Source: Coniferiporia sulphurascens (Eukaryota; Basidiomycota; Agaricomycetes; Hymenochaetales; Hymenochaetaceae). Taken from it: a DNA stretch of 64,000 nt. The first letter of the stretch is position 1. Each line of letters begins with the position of its first letter. Below, piece after piece: positions 36,294-49,814 of the stretch. The position numbers and the translations under genes are program-made. Below the pieces are notes generated by a model, which was not told where the DNA came from, did not search any database, and saw only the letters and a program-made list of their open reading frames with translations. Where the stretch lies: the NCBI GenBank assembly GCA_002794785.1, contig NBBA01000010.1:1364001-1428000 (forward strand), read 5' to 3'.

Positions 36294-36421
36294 CGAAGCG
36301 CATCGGAGCTTGAAACGGCCTCCTTCTCCTTCCGGCTTCTTCCTCACGAATAAACCTGGCTATTTTCCGTCGATTTTTCTATTCATCAATCCGCGACGAC
36401 GCCGACGCTGACGGCGAGGCA

Positions 36422-37625
36422 ATGGCGAATCTGCACTCTCCTCGTCCAATGTCGTATATGCAGCACACTCCGTACAATGCGTACCAGTCCGCCCGCGGTC
36501 TCTCGACGCAGCCGTATACAGACACGCCCCCGCCAATGTCCGCGCCATCGCTTGGGCCTCCAACGCCCCATCAACCTGGTCCCGCTGCATTCGGCATGTT
36601 CGGGGCTTCCCCCGCAGGGATCTCCCAGCAACAGCAGCAGCAGCTTGTGCAGCAGGAAGAGGGCAAGATTTATGGCTTAGTTATCGACCTCATGGACGTC
36701 AGCACGCGGGAAGCAGCCCTGCTCGAACTCAGCAAGAAGCGTGAGCAGTACGACGACCTCGCACTTGTTCTATGGCATTCGTTCGGTTAGTACGCCGATT
36801 CTCAGTCTATGATGCAGTTCTTATACAAAATAGGTATCATGTCTGCACTGCTGCAAGAGATCGTTTCCGTCTACCCGCTCCTGTGCCCACCGAACCTTAC
36901 CGCACATGTCTCAAACAGAGTCTGCAATGCACTAGCTCTCCTGCAGTGTGTTGCGTCCCACTCTGAGACTAGGCAGCTGTTTCTTAGTGGTGAGTATTAG
37001 TCCTGCTATTAATTATCCACGCTAACCGCCAGTCAGCACACATCCCGCTCTTCCTGTACCCCTTCCTCAACACAACCTCGAAAACACGACCATTTGAGTA
37101 CCTGCGTCTCACATCACTGGGCGTTATCGGCGCACTCGTTAAACAGAACGACAACACTGCTGTCATCCACTTCCTGCTTTCGACCGAGATTATTCCGCTG
37201 TGCTTACGCATCATGGAGACGGGCTCAGAGCTTTCCAAAACTGTCGCAATCTTCATTGTACAGAAGATTTTGCTTGACGAAACCGGGCTCACCTACATTT
37301 GCCACACCTACGAACGATTCTTCGCTGTTGTTACCGTTCTCAGCAACATGGTTAGTCAGCTCGTAGAGACCCAGGCCGTTCGTCTCCTCAAGCACGTTGT
37401 CCGCTGCTACCTTCGTCTCAGTGATAACCCGAAGTACGTCGTCTTTTTTATGCTTTTCGTGACTTTCTTTTTACACAAATGCCATATTACAGGGCGCGAG
37501 AGGCTCTCCGCACATGCCTCCCTGAACCTCTACGTGATCAAACCTTTAATGCACTCCTTAAAGGCGACCAGGTCACGAAGCGTTGCCTCGCTACCCTGCA
37601 AAATAACCTTAGCGAACCTAACTGA
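36422..37625 (+). CDS. CAF40: CCR4-NOT subunit CAF40 (CNOT9/Rcd1)
   Basis: A scaffold subunit of the deadenylase complex that binds RNA-associated proteins and peptides. Four exons join in frame: 36422-36785, 36834-36989, 37037-37433 and 37493-37625 (349 residues). The N-terminal about 75 residues are Pro/Gln-rich with [14 protein letters not shown]. The armadillo-repeat core is unmistakable: [85 protein letters not shown] and the last helix [13 protein letters not shown]. Only 260 nt separate this start from that of the ALY/REF gene, so the two RNA factors share a divergent promoter. Confidence 0.95.
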
Positions 37626-38940
37626 TCAGCCTCGCGCCTCCGGTTACACTAATAAGCTCCTAACGCATCCTTGCATGGTTCGTTCGCATGTCCATATCTG
37701 CCCATATATCCGCAATCTGCTGCAATTAGGACGCACAATCCCGTGTCTTTTAATTTTCTCCACTTCCCCCTTCTTATAACAGTTCCTGTTTTTCTGTCTC
37801 CTCATCCTTTCTTGTCCTTCCTGCTGTATCTTGTGCTCCGTACGTATCTTGGACACTGCTCCCACCGCGCTGATCGTAAAGAACGCGTATGTTTTATGTG
37901 TTTGTTGAAGAGCTGAACAACTTGTATAATCTCTCGCAGATGTAATCAGAACTATGACATTTAGACAGATGCTCAAAAGGCTAAAAGTGTCAACAAGCAA
38001 TACACGTCCTAAGTTATACATTTGTTGTGATTCTGAGAATGCACCAGAGAGCAATTAATATTGTCGCCTGTGGCTGTAATTGCCCAGGTTCTGTCTGTTG
38101 ATCGTCACTGCCGCAATTCTAGCCAGTGTTGCTGTCAGTGTACAAACAACGACGACGGCCGGGTCTTGTTCCTTCGATTGTGCCGTCTCGCTCAGACTGC
38201 GGCCTGGTGCCAACCACATCATTGAATTCTTGATCCATCATGGGCTCGAATCCGCTCGATGCACCAAGTTCTTTCAAGTTTCAAAGCCTGAGAGAGATGG
38301 AGAGCGAGTGATATTTGATATATCTTCGGAACATCGTCATGAGCCGTTCAAGTTCCAGCTCTTGCTCTGAGTCGGCCAAGTCAGCCTCTGTAACTTTACG
38401 GCGGTGAAATTCGGTCACGGTTGTTGGCGGGAAATGAATAGCGGATCATCCAATCGTATCCATCAGCCTGAGGGAGTCCTATGTGTTTGGGGACATCCCA
38501 CAGCAGAGTCCTCCGAGTCAGATATCGAATCAGTGTCATCAAAGATGAGGATGAAAAGGTGGAAAATTAATCAGAAAAATCACGGCTTATGTACTCAGTA
38601 CATCTCATGATTTTTGATTCGGTAGTCACCACGCCGTATCCAGTACAAAAAGGCTGCACGCCAAGTACTGGCATTCGAATATTGAATTCCCATTACGTGG
38701 TGGTGGTGCACAAATACGTGTAAACACGACATGTAGTACTCTGCGTATCTGGAGTTATAAATTCTTGGCTAGCTGAGTGAAATAGTACCTAGCACCTCTT
38801 CGATTCCGTCAAGTCGATTCCGTCAAGTTTGAGACATCTCGGATCTGGGTGGGCTCATAGGAAAAGGGTATGCATTACGTAACAAAAGCAGGCTGTTCAT
38901 ACTGCTCATCGTACTCGATAATAATTAGCGCCGAGCTCAT
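37626..38940. other. Intergenic
   Basis: Downstream of CAF40. A frame at about 38087-38370 reads like a secretory leader (FCLLIVTAAILASVAV) but has no ATG; it could be a second exon after the TTGCCCAG acceptor, though no first exon is evident. No supported gene. Confidence 0.4.
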
Positions 38941-39014
38941 GGGCGTCTAGCTCAGTTGGTAGTAGCGCACGCTTTGCATGCGTGAGGTCAGGTGTTCGAC
39001 TCGCCTGTCGTCCA
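38941..39014 (+). tRNA. tRNA-Ala (anticodon TGC), with an extra base in the D arm
   Basis: Acceptor stem GGGCGTC pairs with GTCGTCC, including the G3:U70 wobble that identifies tRNA-Ala; T6-T67 is a mismatch. The anticodon arm is CACGC-TTTGCAT-GCGTG. The T arm AGGTG-TTCGACT-CGCCT carries the B box. No intron; a T7 run at 39020-39026 is the Pol III terminator. Compared with the neighbouring copy there is one extra T in the D arm (GGTAGTAGC instead of GGTAGAGC), which enlarges the loop and breaks one D-stem pair, so function may be reduced. Confidence 0.85.
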
Positions 39015-39302
39015 TCGACTTTTTTTCCTGTGTGTCACTTGCGGTTCAGGATCGATCGGCTCGACGCCTTTGTGTTCTTTTACTCTCGAAGGTCTCTGGA
39101 ATGAAACATCATTCGTCCAAGCGAGCAACGGTCGTTCGTAACTTCAACAAAGCCTCGATCTTGGAACGATTCCTGCTCTGCAGCTTGGGCGAGGATAGTC
39201 AGTTCTGTATGGCGGCATGCGTCTCGCAAAATATTATTTGAGCAAGTCGGCTTATGGGCGTCATGCTCCTTCTGGAGCTTCGGCCTGCGCAATGTTCAAG
39301 TT

Positions 39303-39375
39303 GGGTGTCTAGCTCAGTTGGTAGAGCGCACGCTTCGCATGCGTGAGGTCAGGTGTTCGATTCGCCTGTCATCCA
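39303..39375 (+). tRNA. tRNA-Ala (anticodon CGC)
   Basis: A 73-nt cloverleaf without intron. The acceptor GGGTGTC/GTCATCC carries the G3:U70 identity pair. The D arm is GCTC-AGTTGGTA-GAGC, with an A box in TAGCTCAGTTGG. The anticodon arm is CACGC-TTCGCAT-GCGTG, the T arm AGGTG-TTCGATT-CGCCT, with discriminator A. A T5 run at 39396-39400 may terminate transcription. It differs from the copy 362 nt upstream by few bases, so the pair is a local duplication whose anticodon changed from TGC to CGC or the reverse. Confidence 0.93.
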
Positions 39376-39933
39376 TTATGATTGAATCGGTCTTCTTTTT
39401 GTCTTCCAAATTTCGACTAGTCAATGTCAACTTTTTTTTCTTTCTCTACTGCCTTTACGTTGTATCGTTTACCCTCTTCACCCTTCTGATCCTCTGTTTT
39501 TTTCGCAGGCACAGCGGGGGCTCGGAATTTTTGAAGTTTGGGATATTGGTACGGCAGAAATTGTATTGGCATGGCATTATTATTACAAAGGTCTTCAGCC
39601 ACATTTCGACCATAAACATCGGGTTACTAGTACACAGGCTTCGTTCGATCCTCGCACATCCGACCGACTTCGCATCGATGGTCAAAAATAACACCTCTCT
39701 CTTCTTCCTACCGGTCCTCGCAATGTCCTGTCACGGTCATCATGGCCTATCCCCGTTCCCACTCATCAAGCACGCGACTCGGAACATCCTCGCTAGTTTT
39801 ATGATTTAACCCCCTAAAACCTACGGGATGTATCGGAACATCGGGGCCTTCACATGTCGTCCGGGGGAAAAACATATGCATGTGTAGAATGGGGCACGGA
39901 AAGCGGATAGAGAGAGAAAGAGGAAGAATGTCG
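39376..39933. other. Intergenic
   Basis: Between the tRNA genes and the 3' end of the MFS transporter. No gene seen. Confidence 0.5.
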
Positions 39934-42655
39934 TCAGTCAGTGACCCCACACTTGCAGTATATCAACCCCGCCCGATAGGCCGGACGGAGAAGACACGAG
40001 GGAGTCGAGGAAATCGAAGGAGAGGAAGAAGGGAAGTGGTAACGCGTACCTTGTCCGCGAACTCGGACGTGTCGACCCTTGCTCCGGGCTTCGGGCACCC
40101 GTAAATGCGATCGCGCCGGCGGTTATCCCAGCGGTACGATAACTAAGACAATGGGGAATTAACATTACCCCGCCGCTTAACTGACGGCGGTCCGCTTACC
40201 GAGAGGATTAGGGCACACGCCGCAGCGACGAATTCGAACGCGCAAGTTACTACAAAAAGTAGGGTGAGGGTTATTTTTAGTCCTTCCGGAAACGTCCGCG
40301 AGATTCGGACGGACGTACTGGCGAAGCTTTTGCTAATAAAGCAAAATAAAAATAGAAATGAATGGATCGCGTCAGGGTCGTGTTCATTTAACATACTATG
40401 ACAGACGAAAAATCGAACGTACATGTATCGTGGCCCTCTGTTGATGGAAATATGTGTGAGCCGAGGATGCTCCCGCACTGCCCAATTGCCATGAACATCG
40501 GGATGCCCGCTGAGCGCTTGGACTCGGAGCCGAGGTTGTGTGCGACTGTGGGCAGATGGTACGCAGAATACGAAGCAACAGATGTCAGAAATGATCTCCC
40601 AAGAGAAGAACCAGAGCAGTCAGAAGACGAAATATGGGGGGATAAATTTACACCACGCCATCGTAAGTCCGACAGTCGTGTACGTCCCGCTCGTAATGCA
40701 GAACACCGCAAAATAGCGCACGTGTTCGTTCGTCTGTACGAATATGAGAAGCCTATCGGAACGAAGGAGAAACACAAGCCAATTAGCGTTCGTTTCCTCA
40801 CGTAGTTTTGATTGACAAGGGTATCCCGGAAACCCGGCCACCAGTCAGCATCTCGGAGGAGTTCTGGCCGAACTTACAGATAGCCGATAGCTCCCACCAC
40901 GCTTGATCCGGTCGTAAAGATTCCGCGATTCTGTAAGCGATCGGACGCGTACGACGTGAGCGTGAGCACGACTGCGGCGACTGCGTATGGAGGCACAGTG
41001 AGGAGCTGGGCGATTGCGTCCGCTTTTTGGATTAAAAACGTCAGTTGTTAAGTCGGGTGGAATGGGAATATGGAAAGAAATGCACTCACTGAATCCGAAG
41101 GTCGTGATGATAGTTGGTAAAAACGCGGAGATGGATGATAGTGAGCAGTTGGCGCCGAAATATATTAGTCCGCCGGTGTACACCTGTCAGTATAACTACT
41201 TTGAGTCCAGATGTATCGGTCAATGCGTATCGTTCAGCGTACCCTCCAGTCCATGAATGCAGCCCAAACATGGGCTAACAAAAAGCAAGTTCAATATGCG
41301 TTAGTTATTTTTCGTTTACACTAAGCTTGACCGACTGTAAAAACGGGGGGGGGGGGAGCTCACCTCTATTGAGACCGAGTCCAACGTCTCCACTGATCGA
41401 GCGGTTCATACGCGAGATTGCGATCTTGCGCTCGTCTTCGTTGAGGAAGCTGGTCATTTCGGGCCGGTCGGGGAGGAATATGAGCGCGATCACACCCATG
41501 AGAACAGCCGGAATGCCCTTCCATCCAAAAGACAAAGTTGAATCCCCATGTTATTATTTTAGAGAAGAGCGTTTTGAATATTGGCGTCAATATCGTCAGA
41601 TCCCAGTAAAAAGAAAGAAAAGAGCAAAGGGGGGTGGGGGGTTGGAGAGGACGCACCTCGACTATGAACAGGAGACGCCAATCTGCAACGGCTGCGTCGT
41701 GGACATGTTGGATCCCGAACGCGATAACCCCGCCAAAAGCACCTGCGACTGCAGCAAAGCCGAACCAGTACGCCATGCGCAGGCCCATTTCGTGCTTCGT
41801 GTAGTAGTACGCTATGAGGGAAAAGACGTCAGCACCAATATTCCGCCTTGACGGAAAGAGTCGCACAAAGGTAGAGTGGGATTCCGGGACCGAAGCCAGC
41901 CTCAAAGACGCCCAGAAAAATACGCGTGACTACCAGACCTGCGAAGTTGAACCCCGTCGACTGCAAGCACGGCGTAATTATTCCAACGTCAGTTTCAATA
42001 GACCGGAGATTCAGCAGACTGACCATGAGCGTCGAACATACGCCCCACCCGAGCGCAGCCGCACCGAGCCAGAGACGCGGAGGGAACAGCTTCGAGAAGA
42101 CAGTACTGGGTACCTGGCATAGTATCTGTGGTTCAAAATGACACTTAACCCTTCAAAGCCATTTTTTTGGAAACGAGTAAAGTTGTAAGCGACGCACGTA
42201 GGGGAAGAAAAACGCTGAGTTGACCCAGCCGAACAGTATACCCGTAGGGTCTCCGTGCAACGCGTCCGCCGGCAGGCCTTGCAGACGCGCGTTCCCTAGG
42301 TTCGAGCGATCCAAGACTTTTTTTTGCGTTTAGTCCCGTTCGTTTCGTTAACCAAGAGGTACGTAGGACGATCGTCAGCACAGCGGTATCTTCTAGCGGA
42401 ACGACGAGCCCACTCACAGGCGAACAAGTACATCATGCACGAAATCGGTAGGATGCGCCAGTCGAGCTTCCTCACTAGCCTGCGCTCCTCCTCCTCCATT
42501 TCAGGCTCACCAGGTGCTGCGCCGCCACTGCACTCGCCGCCCTCTTCGAGCTTCTTAGAGTCAGAGTACTTGTTCACTCTCTCTACGACGACGTTGTCCA
42601 GGACCTTCAAGTTCTCCAGCTGCTGAGAGCTGCCAACGTTTTTTTCCGAGTCCAT
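39934..42655 (-). CDS. MFS transporter, allantoate/nicotinate permease type
   Basis: A proton-coupled anion transporter of the ACS (Dal5/Tna1) family at the plasma membrane. The start MDSEKN leads to the cytosolic N-terminus and then LDWRILPISCMMYLFA (TM1). LDRSNLGNARLQGL is the signature loop after TM1. Further marks are PPRLWLGAAALGWGVCSTL, RIFLGVFEAGFGPGIPLYLS, YYTKHEMGLRMAYWFG, LPDRPEMTSFLNEDER in the central loop, FLPTIITTFGF, MAWFAHNLGSESKRSAGIP and SYRWDNRRRDRIYG at the C-terminus. About eleven to twelve exons. The exon near 40260-40470 and the last exon (stop near 39934) are the least certain; the rest joins in frame. One intron holds a long G homopolymer (about 41345-41357). The substrate is unknown. 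Confidence 0.85.
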
Positions 42656-43704
42656 TGCTGGTAAGTGCGAGCGCTGCGATTCAAGTCACCAACTCTGGGA
42701 TCCGTTTGACGGCATTTAAGAAGGCTGATAAGCAGGCGGAGTCTGGAGAAGTACCGTTTGGGTAGATCAGGCTAAACCGTATTCCGTGTCCATCATTCCG
42801 AGTCCCCGGCACGTTTCCAAGCGAATAGGAACGGAACGAGCGGCCAGGCTACCCCACATGATGTGCGAATATGTACACGCTGCCAGCACAAGCCAAGTGG
42901 GAACTGAATGGGAAGGAAGTGAGGATTGATGGGAAATGGAGAACACCGGTACTATATACAATGCATACGCACATCTGGCTTGAGGAAGTAGTACGGCGGA
43001 ACTTGGCAGTAATCCCCTTAGAGTTCCAGATAAACCCTGCAGAGATACTCGAGCGAATCGAAAACTTAGAACTTGAATTGTACATTATGCTCGGGAGAAA
43101 GGAATTAGTCCAACTTCTACTGTAGTAAGGACCCGCAAAAATCTGGGGGAGTCGTCGATCGTGCCGATCTCGGACTGACGCCGATCCTCTTCGAACGGAA
43201 CAGTACTCTTTAACAAACCAAGCATCAGTCGGGCTGGCATTTCTTTCAGCGAGGTAGGAGGGGGGCATATGCATATTGCCTACAGGGTAGCGGGCACATG
43301 AAGGAAACAAAGGTCCGTGTGTACGAGCAAACGGAGGCGCGGAAGGGAGGGGGGTGTAGGGAGGGAGAGGTGAGAGTGCGCATAAAAGGGTCGTGAGAAG
43401 AGGAAAGGCGAGGGATGCAGGGATAGATAGCGACGTGCGAGTGAGTGCGATCAGAAGATGAATGGGGGGGGAAATCACGGAATACCAAAGCCAAAGGACG
43501 AACAACAATGTGAGCAGACAATGTCGACAGAGGGCGGGGAGACACAAAGAAAGAAAGAATAGTAAAGAAGCGTATAAAAAGACCAACCATCACAACTTCC
43601 AACCACCTGGCACAAACTACAACATCGCGCCCCGCCGACGCTCAATTAAGGCAAAATAAAAGTGTTTTCGAACGCCGACATGTCACCACACCACACGATC
43701 CTCT
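42656..43704. other. Intergenic
   Basis: Between the MFS start and the stop of the NTF2/RRM gene, both on the minus strand. Two opposing open frames occur: minus 42849-43586, of biased composition, and plus 42871-43125, of more protein-like composition (EILERIENLELELYIML). Neither has a splice partner or known relative. Purine-rich patches lie at 43250-43430. Confidence 0.4.
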
Positions 43705-45380
43705 CTATGCGGTTTTACCGGCCGGGATACCACGACCTCGTCCACGCCCGCGGAATCCGCCGCGGTCACCACCCTGCCCGGGCGTACCACCACGAGGGTT
43801 GCGCGGCGGAGGACGCTCACCACGTTCCTTCTTTGTTTCGACGATGATACGCAATTGTGTCTCCTGTCCGACATCCGCGCGAATGCCTCCCTCTCCACCC
43901 TGCGAGGTTGGCAGCGACGCAATGATCGCACGTTTTGCAGACTCAAGCTCCTCGTACTCGACGAACGCACACGCACGACTACGCACAAACTCGATGGTGT
44001 TGATTTTGCCGTGCTTCAAAAGCAACGTCCTGAGCTGATCATCAGTGAGTGGATCAACCACGCCCTGTTAACGTTTTAGTCAGCACACAGAGAACGCAAT
44101 CCGATTAACTCGAGGGGACGTTGCACTAACCTTGACGAACACATGGGGCGTAGTCACCGCCATAGCCTGCTGGTACGCCGGGTGCGCTTCCCTGCCGCCC
44201 TTCGGGCCGTGATGTGCGCCCCTGCCAGCGCCAGGTCCAGGGGTTGAGACTGGTGTCTGCGCACCGCTTCTCGGGGCAGGCGGAGGAGGAGAGGGGGCGA
44301 CAACTTCGACGCTCATGCCGCGCGACTCCTGTGCAACGGCTGAACCCCACTTCTTTGGATTTGTCGCAGCGAGGTTGGCCCACGTCTTAGGAACCGGCGG
44401 AGCAGCGGGCTGCGCGGGAATAGGAGCAGGCTGCGCAACTGCCGGGGAGGGCGAAGGCTGCGCGGCAGCAGGGGCAGGAGAAGGTGAAGGCTGCGCAGCA
44501 ACGGGCACAGGAGCAGGTGTAGGTGTGGGCTCGCGGACAACCTCGGGCTCGGGAATAGGTTCCGGTTCCGTGGGAGGCTCGACGATGGGCTCGGGCTCCT
44601 TCTCAGCTTTAGCGGGGTGGCCGTTCGGCTGGGGCTTTACAGGCTCTTCCACGGGCGCCGGGGACGGCTCACGAAAAGGTTCCGGGATGACTTCCAGAAT
44701 CTGTTCAACAGGGACGGGCGCAGGCGCAGGAATGTTGACAGGAGGAGCAGGCTCCGGTTCCGGCTGATGTTCGACGGGCGCAGGAATAGAGGCAGACTCG
44801 ACCTGTTGTTCCTCGAGATCGGTCACCTCCTCATCCTCAACGCTCTCTTCTTTCAAGTAACGGAAGATATCATTGAGGACGAAGTAACCACCGGGCTGTT
44901 CCGCAAGGAAGAACGTCTGCACGAACTTGCGCCAGGCCTCACCGCGATTCGACATTTCGCCGATTACCTGAACGATGATGCCGTTGTCCGCGGACGCGTG
45001 CGCGTCGACCGAGTGGATGAAGACTTTGCAATCCTGGAAACCGATTTGGGTAATTTTTTGGTGTATTTCCTGATCGACGGACGGAAGACGTGTAAACACG
45101 CGATCATAGAAAATCTTGCCACGGGACGCACCTGCTGACCATGGTACGGGTGTCCGTCCTCACCCTCCGTACCGTGTATGAAGGTCGAATTTTTTTTGTA
45201 GAAACAGTGGAGACGGTGGGGATGCTTGTTTATGAAAGTGTAGTATTGGGGCACAAATTGCCAGCCAACTTCATGGGGAATGTTACTGGCGGGGGCGGAC
45301 GCAGAAGGGGCGGGAGGGGTTGTTTTTCCATCGCTGGAGGACAAGGCATCACCGGCAGACAAAGCATCACTGGAAGACAT
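43705..45380 (-). CDS. NTF2- and RRM-domain protein, G3BP-like
   Basis: An RNA-binding protein of the G3BP/Bre5/Nxt3 family, which in relatives pairs with a ubiquitin protease and enters stress granules. The ATG at 45380 gives MSSSDALSAG; the NTF2-like domain begins VGWQFVPQYYTFINKHPHRL and continues after one intron as EIHQKITQIGFQDCKVF to FFLAEQPGGYFVLNDIFRYL. A long Pro/Glu/Ala linker follows (EPEPAPPVNIPAPAPVPVEQ), with TWANLAA near its end. After a second intron comes the RRM (DPLTDDQLRTLLLKHGKIN, CAFVEYEELESAKRAI) and an RGG tail ([11 protein letters not shown]). An ATG 75 nt upstream is in frame; the shorter start fits the family better. Confidence 0.92.
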
Positions 45381-45936
45381 GGTGGTTGATGAGAACGAAG
45401 AAAGGATGCTGCGCGCACAGGCGGCAGATGTCAGCGCTTGCGTATGCGTAAGCAAAGAGCGAATGAAAACTCACGAAGGATGTGAAGAACAGTGTCTAAG
45501 CAAACAGCAGATATAAGAGTAGGAAGGGCGAGGCCACAGCGAATGCTGGCAACGGCGACGAGAGGGGTTACGGGGGCGACGAAAACGAGTACGACGAGGG
45601 GGTCGGGGGACGCGCGAATGTGAGTGTCGGTGATGCAGTCTCGAATTCAAGCTCCGCACGATTTAGCCACCGCCACTGCTGGGGATTATTTTTCTGTCCC
45701 CAACGATGCTGAGAAGTATGGCCCTTGTATTTCATAGGGCGCCTTTTGTCCGTCCGGTGCACACAAAAATTTACGCCATAATCACGGAGAATATTTACAC
45801 TAATCAAATGTGGGCAACGCGAAAATCTACACTAGCGCTCAGACGTGTTTTGAGTTTCATATGTTACAAGCCTGAACGGTCAGAAGACGTTGATAGCTGC
45901 AAGAATTAATTAATACAAGACAAAAAGATAAACAAA
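45381..45936. other. Intergenic
   Basis: Between the start of the G3BP-like gene and the end of the dynactin gene. No gene seen. Confidence 0.5.
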
Positions 45937-46677
45937 TCAAACAAAAAAGGACATGAAGAGAATATGGTGCGTACTACACACCCGTACCAGATAGTTGCAA
46001 GGTCTGAAGATAGAACAAGAGACGGCCTTGACAAGAATGCGGTGAGTACCACATATTATTCGCATCACAATGTACCAGAGCTTACAATAATTATCAAGAC
46101 GCATCCCCCTCCGCTGCCGATTGAACTTCGGCAGCATCTCTCGCAGGTAATCTCCGTGTTTCCTCCTCAAATCCGCCTCCTGCACCTTGCCCCGCCCGCT
46201 CCACGTCCTCCGTTCCGCATCGGGCCCCAAAACACCGTATAATCGTCCACGACTTCGTCCTCCGCGGGCACGACGAGACATCGCGGGCCGACAACGCAGA
46301 AGCTGCCCATGCGCACGGTGTGATGCACGCGCGCCTTTGTGCACACGGTGTTCCTGTCGCCAAGCGCAGGACACTCGACGCGCGCGCCGATCTCGATGAG
46401 GTTGTCGTCGCCGATGCGCATTGGCTCACGCCGCCGATTGACGATAACCGCACTTTCCTCGATGATGTTGTTCGCGCCAATGAAGATGGGTCCAGCGATC
46501 GCGAAAATGGACGCCTTTGGGTGCACGACGGTCCCTGCGCCGATCGTGATGTCGCCTTTTAACTCAACATCCTGGCACACGACTGCCTTGGAATGGATTG
46601 TGTATTTGTCTTTTCTGCGCGTTTTGTCAGTATATGAGTAAGAGCTATGCGTAGAGACTTGCTTACATTGGAGGCAT
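45937..46677 (-). pseudogene. Dynactin subunit p27/DCTN6 with an apparent one-base deletion
   Basis: A pointed-end subunit of dynactin, folded as a left-handed beta-helix of hexapeptide repeats. The start MPPI joins over a short intron to KDKYTIHSKAVVCQDVELKG, then repeats such as ITIGAGTVVHPKASI, IFIGANNIIEESAVIVN and IEIGARVECPALGDRN, and DEVVDDYTVFWGP. The conserved continuation DAERRTWSGRGKVQEADLRR and YLREMLPKFNRQRRG lies one frame over; the switch falls at the GGGGCCC tract (46222-46228). One more base there would restore the family sequence. Either a homopolymer consensus error or a true frameshift. The 3' end is uncertain: the open frame runs to 45937, but a donor GTAAGC near 46060 may start a last intron. 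Confidence 0.75.
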
Positions 46678-48040
46678 GGTTGAGCGTAAAGGACTCGACG
46701 CCTGCTTCAGGACGCGATGTTGTCTGCACCGCCACTGCCGATCTCTTGGTGGCCACAGGTGGCGAGGCGAAGTTTCGGCGCTGGAAATGCGCACTGGAAT
46801 ATCTGGAATATTCCAAGTTAATTTATTACGGGCTCTATAAGCGTATGAGCGACCAGCACCTTTCAGGCGGGGGATCCAGCGTTAAAAGGTACACCAGTCT
46901 AGCGGCCACTCCTAATAGGTCAAATAGACGGATCTTCAATTTAAGGTTACCCGAGTCTTGGCTTTCTCAAAAACTCCCCATATCGACTCCGACGGTACCT
47001 ATTGATCGTGTTCCTAGTACAGCTAGTACTTAACTTTGATCATCTTTGCAACTGCTCCCGGCATACACCTATAAGTATTAAGACACAAGTTCGGACCTAA
47101 AGATCAAATAGGTACCATTGCATATACTTAACCCTACTCCGAGGTATCGGACAACAGGGCTTGTCTTGTGCTCTCTTCATGCCCATTCCCAGGCCGGCCG
47201 TGCCAATACTTTATTAAGGTATCACCTCCACCCAAATGGACAAGACCGTAGCTCATGAACGCCCCAGATAGGGCGCGCACCCTATACTTTGCGAGAGAAG
47301 CCTTCCACGAGTACCGCCTGACTTTTATCTTTGGTCAGAAGTATCGTCACATTTACGCACCTGACTCGTACTGAATGGCACTTACGGTATATCAGGGCGC
47401 AATGCTGACATAGTTTAATCTTGCATGAGGAAAACTGGCCCCCATCCGGGGGAGCTGCAGATTGCAGGAACACACTGAATGATGCTGCAGTCCCTGTGAG
47501 GGAGCCTTAGATCATTGATCTGCCAGCGTGGAGGGTCGAAAACCAAAGCCGATTACACAAGATTTTTTTGCCATGGATCCGAGTTGCTTATGACACGGAC
47601 GGTTATTGTTCGAACATTAGATAGCAGTAAATCAGTAAATGATTACTTACTAGGCTATAGACGGATGACGCCAATACTTGTCTATTGCGGCGTTATGAGA
47701 AGATTTCCGAATGATTTTCTGGGAAAACAAGATGATCATCCATTCTATCCTTTACAATTGAGTGTTCACAGATAGAGACCTACATAACGTAAAGTGATGG
47801 TTAACAATAAGTCGAGGGGAATGCAGTACCAATGCCGAGTTACCGGCAACCTAAGCGGGACGCGTACCGTGACGCGTGACGAGGATATAAAGGACTAATT
47901 GATCATCTATTGCGAGCTAGTCTGTACTTGTCCATTCCTTGCCCACTGCTCCCTCCTCTTCCTCTTTCTCCCATCGTCCGCCAGCACCCACCAGAATCCG
48001 CGAAAAATTAGAGCAAAATCCTGCTCCGTACGTTCGAAAA
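46678..48040. other. Intergenic
   Basis: A divergent interval of 1.4 kb between dynactin DCTN6 (minus) and the MAP kinase (plus). No supported gene. Confidence 0.5.
47886..47891 (+). promoter_or_regulatory. TATA box of MAP kinase 1
   Basis: TATAAA about 150 nt before the ATG. Confidence 0.45.

Positions 48041-49814
<1,774 letters not shown>

Noticed and set aside
38080..38370. Secretory-leader-like frame
   Set aside because: No ATG and no visible first exon; composition alone is not enough.
42849..43586. Minus-strand open frame of 245 codons
   Set aside because: The hydrophobic start and Ser/Pro-rich rest arise from purine-rich sequence on the other strand; no family, and it overlaps an equally open plus-strand frame.
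44313..45138. Gly/Ser/Thr-rich plus-strand frames
   Set aside because: Mirror of the Pro/Glu-rich linker of the NTF2/RRM gene on the minus strand.
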